Origin: Ruegeria arenilitoris
Lineage (GTDB): Bacteria; Pseudomonadota; Alphaproteobacteria; Rhodobacterales; Rhodobacteraceae
Direction of reading: 5' to 3'
Assembly (NCBI RefSeq): GCF_013035425.1
Contig: NZ_WQHX01000004.1
Span: 186,001 to 250,000, forward strand
Length of the DNA: 64,000 nucleotides
Shown piece by piece: positions 61,524 through 64,000 of the stretch. The notes beneath the pieces were generated by a model that made no database searches, had not been told where the DNA came from, and saw nothing but the letters and a program-made list of their open reading frames with translations. Made by a program: the position numbers and the translations under genes. The first letter of the stretch is position 1. Each line of letters opens with the position of its first letter.

Positions 61524-62864
61524 ATGCGCCTCAGCCGATACTTTCTGCCCGTGCTCAAGGAAAACCCGTCCGAGGCCCAGATCGTCAGCCACCGGTTGAT
61601 GCTGCGCGCTGGTATGATCAAACAGGCCGCCGCCGGTATATACTCCTGGTTGCCGTTGGGTTTCAAAGTTCTGCGCAAACTGGAAAATATTGTACACGAA
61701 GAGCAGGCGCGTGCCGGTCATATCGCCATCCAGATGCCCATTTTACAATCCGCAGACCTGTGGCGCGAGTCAGGGCGCTATGACGACTATGGTCAGGAAA
61801 TGTTGCGAATGCAGGATCGCCATGGCCGGGATATGTTATATACGCCCACTGCCGAGGAACTAGTGACGGACATCTTCCGCGGACATGTCAGTAGTTACAA
61901 AGATCTGCCTCTTACTCTTTACCAGATACAGTGGAAATTTCGCGACGAAATACGTCCACGTTTCGGCGTGATGCGTGGCCGTGAGTTTTATATGAAAGAC
62001 GGTTACAACTTTGATCTGACGAAAGAGGATGCCCTGCACGCATACAACCGCCATTTGGTTAGTTATTTGCGCACTTACGAACGCATGGGCCTGCAGGCCA
62101 TACCGATGCGCGCCGATTCTGGCCCAATAGGCGGCGACGATACACATGAATTTCTGGTGCTGGCCGACACAGGTGAGTCCGAGGTCTTCTACGACAGCGC
62201 AGTCACAGACCTGACTTTTGGTGACCGCGAGATCGACTATGATTCTCGTGATCAGTGTCAGGCAATATTGGAAGAGTTTACCTCGAAATACGCTCGCACA
62301 GATGAAACTCATGATGAGGCCTTGTTTAATGAGGTCCCTGAGGAACGCCGCCGGATTGCGCGAGGGATCGAAGTGGGACAGATCTTTTATTTTGGCACCA
62401 AGTACTCTGAAGCGATGGGCGCGACGGTTCAGGGGCCGGACGGTAAGCCGTTACCGGTCCACATGGGTAGTCATGGGATTGGTGTTAGCCGTTTGGTCGG
62501 CGCAATTATCGAGGCGAGCCATGACGACAAAGGTATAATCTGGCCAGAAGGCGTGACCCCATTTCATTGTGGGATTGTGAATCTGAAGCAAGGTGATGAT
62601 GAAGCAGACACTGCTTGTGAATCGATCTACGACGCGTTGACCGCGTTGGGGTTGGAGCCGTTGTATGATGATCGCAATGAAAGGGCAGGGGGCAAATTCG
62701 CAACGATGGATCTAATCGGTTTGCCCTGGCGGATCACCGTGGGCCCGCGCGGATTGAAAAACGGTGTCGTCGAACTAACCAGCCGCCGTACCGGTGAAAG
62801 CGAAGAGCTTAGCCCCGAGGCAGCAGTAGCCAAGGTTGCTCAAATATACGCAAAAATTGCCTGA
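61524..62864 (+). CDS. proS: Prolyl-tRNA synthetase (short alphaproteobacterial type)
   Basis: A 446-residue class II synthetase that charges tRNA-Pro. This is the short form lacking the editing (INS) domain, as is normal in alphaproteobacteria. Class II motifs are visible: [21 protein letters not shown] near the N-terminus (motif 1 region), [21 protein letters not shown] near residues 136-156 (motif 2) and [20 protein letters not shown] near residues 315-334 (motif 3). The C-terminal anticodon-binding domain is complete. Confidence 0.97.
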   Translation: MRLSRYFLPVLKENPSEAQIVSHRLMLRAGMIKQAAAGIYSWLPLGFKVLRKLENIVHEEQARAGHIAIQMPILQSADLWRESGRYDDYGQEMLRMQDRHGRDMLYTPTAEELVTDIFRGHVSSYKDLPLTLYQIQWKFRDEIRPRFGVMRGREFYMKDGYNFDLTKEDALHAYNRHLVSYLRTYERMGLQAIPMRADSGPIGGDDTHEFLVLADTGESEVFYDSAVTDLTFGDREIDYDSRDQCQAILEEFTSKYARTDETHDEALFNEVPEERRRIARGIEVGQIFYFGTKYSEAMGATVQGPDGKPLPVHMGSHGIGVSRLVGAIIEASHDDKGIIWPEGVTPFHCGIVNLKQGDDEADTACESIYDALTALGLEPLYDDRNERAGGKFATMDLIGLPWRITVGPRGLKNGVVELTSRRTGESEELSPEAAVAKVAQIYAKIA

Positions 62865-62893
62865 TGCTAGGGCGGTTCAGTTCATAAATAATG

Positions 62894-63253
62894 TCAGGTG
62901 TCGTTTTGTGTTGGCCGCGCGGCCAACACGTCACCGTCTGCTTCGCTGCCGCGAGCCACGACAATCGGGCGCCCCATGCGACGAACAAGCTCCCGGAATT
63001 CGAACCCCAAAAATCTTAGGCCGCAGACGCGTTCGTCAGTAGTTCGATCGGTTACGCAAAGAATTCCTTGACGGAACGCTAGCCGATAACCCTTCTGGGT
63101 CAGCAAGTCCGCCAGATTTCCCCAACTCGCCGCGCTGTCAAATATTGGGCGAATGGCCGCACGCAACAACGCTGCGGATTCGCAATCCAGTTCTGTTGTT
63201 GATTTTCGGGCCGGTATCGGGCCCTTCCCCCCTACGTTTTCTTGAATACTCAT
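62894..63253 (-). CDS. 119-residue protein of unknown function, with faint relaxase C-terminus-like pattern
   Basis: From ATG 63253, with a GGGGG site before it, this is 119 residues; an earlier start at 63319 is less likely. The first 30 residues are polar. Residues 45-95 (SWGNLADLLTQKGYRLAFRQ then VCGLRFLGFEFRELVRRMG) show a spacing of tryptophan, leucines and glycines that faintly recalls a repeat seen near the C-terminus of MobP/TraI-type relaxases. That is a weak resemblance, not an assignment. The 3' end overlaps a perfect 22-bp palindrome. The gene stands inside what is commonly a direct proS-lolC junction and may have arrived by insertion. Confidence 0.6.
   Translation of the reverse strand: MSIQENVGGKGPIPARKSTTELDCESAALLRAAIRPIFDSAASWGNLADLLTQKGYRLAFRQGILCVTDRTTDERVCGLRFLGFEFRELVRRMGRPIVVARGSEADGDVLAARPTQNDT
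62908..62929. repeat. 22-bp perfect palindrome after proS
   Basis: GTGTTGGCC, GCGC, GGCCAACAC: the whole 22 bases are self-complementary. It begins 43 bp after the proS stop and forms the last codons of the convergent gene. A very stable hairpin, but without a T tract on either side; it could slow RNA polymerase or protect the 3' end of the proS mRNA. Confidence 0.7.
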
Positions 63254-63636
63254 GAGCGACCCCCGCTCTGAAAATGTGTTCCCCCATGAAAGGGTGTCAA
63301 AGTTTCGAAAAATAAGCAAAACGTGGAATAAAATTGCTCAGTTAATGTTGCATTTAGAATTCAGTACCTCGCGAATTGCGCGCATTAACTTCATTACTGA
63401 AACAATAAGTCCTTGCCTGTGAAGGGGGTCACAACTTGGAGTATATTTTTTCCGGCAGTTTCTCGCCAATGGATAGAGCGGCGGCGATGAAGCTTAAAGT
63501 TGATTCGTTTCACAATAGATTCGGCTGAGGTTATGAGCCTGAGAACGTTAAATAGATTGCCAATAAATGATGATCGGCTTGACCATCCGATAAATTGCCG
63601 AAAGGGTCGCCACAGCATAAAACGCCCGGAGCCTGA
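63254..63636. other. AT-richer gap between the unknown gene and the LolC/E gene
   Basis: About 380 bp, lower in GC than its surroundings. The only sizeable frame (63394-63618, minus) has no recognisable domain and no clear ribosome site. A GGAG site for the LolC/E gene lies at the right end. Possibly degraded or inserted DNA. Confidence 0.4.
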
Positions 63637-64000
63637 ATGACCAAAACCCCTCCTCCTTTTGCGCCTTTCGAGTGGAAAATTGCTTGGCGATATCTTCGCG
63701 CCCGCCGCGCTGAAGGTGGTGTAAGCGTAATGACCTGGATTTCGCTGATCGGTATTACTTTGGCAGTATTTGCCTTAATCGCAACGCTGGCGGTGCGGTC
63801 GGGGTTTCGTTCCGAGTTCGTGGGCACGATTTTAGGTGCGAATGCGCATGTAACAGTCTACTCGTCTGGGGAAATCGACGCACAGGGCCGCGTTGACCGG
63901 ACCATCGCCGACTATGACGACATGGCGGCACGGATCGCCCAGGTTTCGGGTGTTGCGCGCACAGCGCCGTTGGTCAAAGGGCAAGTACTTTTAACAAAGC
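63637..64000 (+). CDS. Lipoprotein-releasing ABC transporter permease, LolC/LolE family (5' part)
   Basis: The first 121 residues of a LolC/LolE-type permease, cut by the window edge. ATG 63637 follows GGAGCCTGA. The N-terminus has the family form PPFAPFEWKIAWRYLRARRAEGGVSVMTWI followed by the first membrane helix SLIGITLAVFALIATLAVRSGF near residues 33-54 and the start of the periplasmic domain (FVGTILGANAHVTVYSSG). With LolD it extracts lipoproteins from the inner membrane for LolA. The ATPase gene and the rest of this gene should lie to the right. Confidence 0.9.
   Translation, partial: MTKTPPPFAPFEWKIAWRYLRARRAEGGVSVMTWISLIGITLAVFALIATLAVRSGFRSEFVGTILGANAHVTVYSSGEIDAQGRVDRTIADYDDMAARIAQVSGVARTAPLVKGQVLLTK

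Noticed and set aside
63394..63618. A 74-codon minus-strand frame before the LolC/E gene
   Set aside because: No recognisable domain and no clear ribosome site. It could be a remnant, but I cannot support it as a gene.
1..64000. tRNA genes, CRISPR arrays, IS elements or prophage
   Set aside because: No T-loop-like tRNA ends, regularly spaced repeats, transposase or phage genes were found on either strand by eye.

Overview
The window is chromosomal DNA of an alphaproteobacterium, most likely a marine member of the Roseobacter group (Rhodobacterales). The evidence is the gene content and order: a PccR/ScfR-type regulator beside a pccB-pccA-mcm propionyl-CoA cluster, betI-betC-betA for choline sulfate, an HdaA-type DnaA regulator, the short proS type, DUF1127, DUF6497-like, DUF4174 and YdcH proteins, and an alphaproteobacterial RNase P RNA (rnpB). 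Genes are tightly packed, GC is moderate, and no IS element, prophage, CRISPR array, tRNA or rRNA was seen. I could not assign a genus.

Layout. 0-7.4 kb: a telA/xpaC-type operon headed by a 29-residue membrane peptide, rluB, tadA, an adenylate cyclase fused to an NTF2-like domain, a UPF0173 hydrolase, a ceramidase-like membrane protein, a methyltransferase and a DUF4202 protein. 7.5-11.7 kb: a 52-residue exported protein behind two near-identical palindromes, gatC-gatA, an Excalibur-type lipoprotein overlapping an AmpD-like amidase, and rnpB. 11.7-16.9 kb: a GYD-like protein, a DUF1326-DUF2182 pair, a DUF533 gene interrupted by an in-frame stop, rpmG, a lipoprotein, a Bax-inhibitor-like protein and DUF1127. 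17-26.4 kb: LysR and XRE regulators, a quinone-oxidoreductase-type enzyme, hisN, convergent 8-oxoguanine and guanine deaminases, mgtE, 5-formyl-THF cyclo-ligase, a DUF333 lipoprotein and a YmdB-type phosphoesterase.

26.5-39 kb is rich in transport: two SLC13/RCK permeases, a BASS transporter, an MFS protein, argP-argO and an EamA exporter, with YebC, a FAD dehydrogenase, a class I glutamine amidotransferase and a YbaY/META protein between them. 39.1-43 kb is betI-betC-betA, which should turn choline sulfate into choline and then betaine aldehyde. No betB is present here. 43.4-54.5 kb is the propionate block: regulator (minus strand), Bcr/CflA exporter (minus strand), then pccB, two small unknown genes, a small lipoprotein, pccA and mcm. 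TTTGCAAA-like half-sites lie before both the regulator and pccB.

54.5-64 kb: VOC and GNAT proteins, a DjlA-like J-domain protein, an exo/endonuclease/phosphatase-family protein, a small secreted protein, then on the minus strand an AI-2E transporter, hdaA and ppx, followed by proS, a small unknown gene and the 5' end of a LolC/LolE permease gene cut by the window edge.

The best leads are the nonsense-interrupted DUF533 gene, the paired palindromes over a tiny secreted-protein gene, the translationally coupled 29-residue peptide before xpaC, the PccR-like and BetI-like operators, and the interrupted proS-lolC junction. I found no convincing wholly new multi-gene system. The closest candidates are the DUF1326-DUF2182 pair and the small genes embedded in the pcc cluster.
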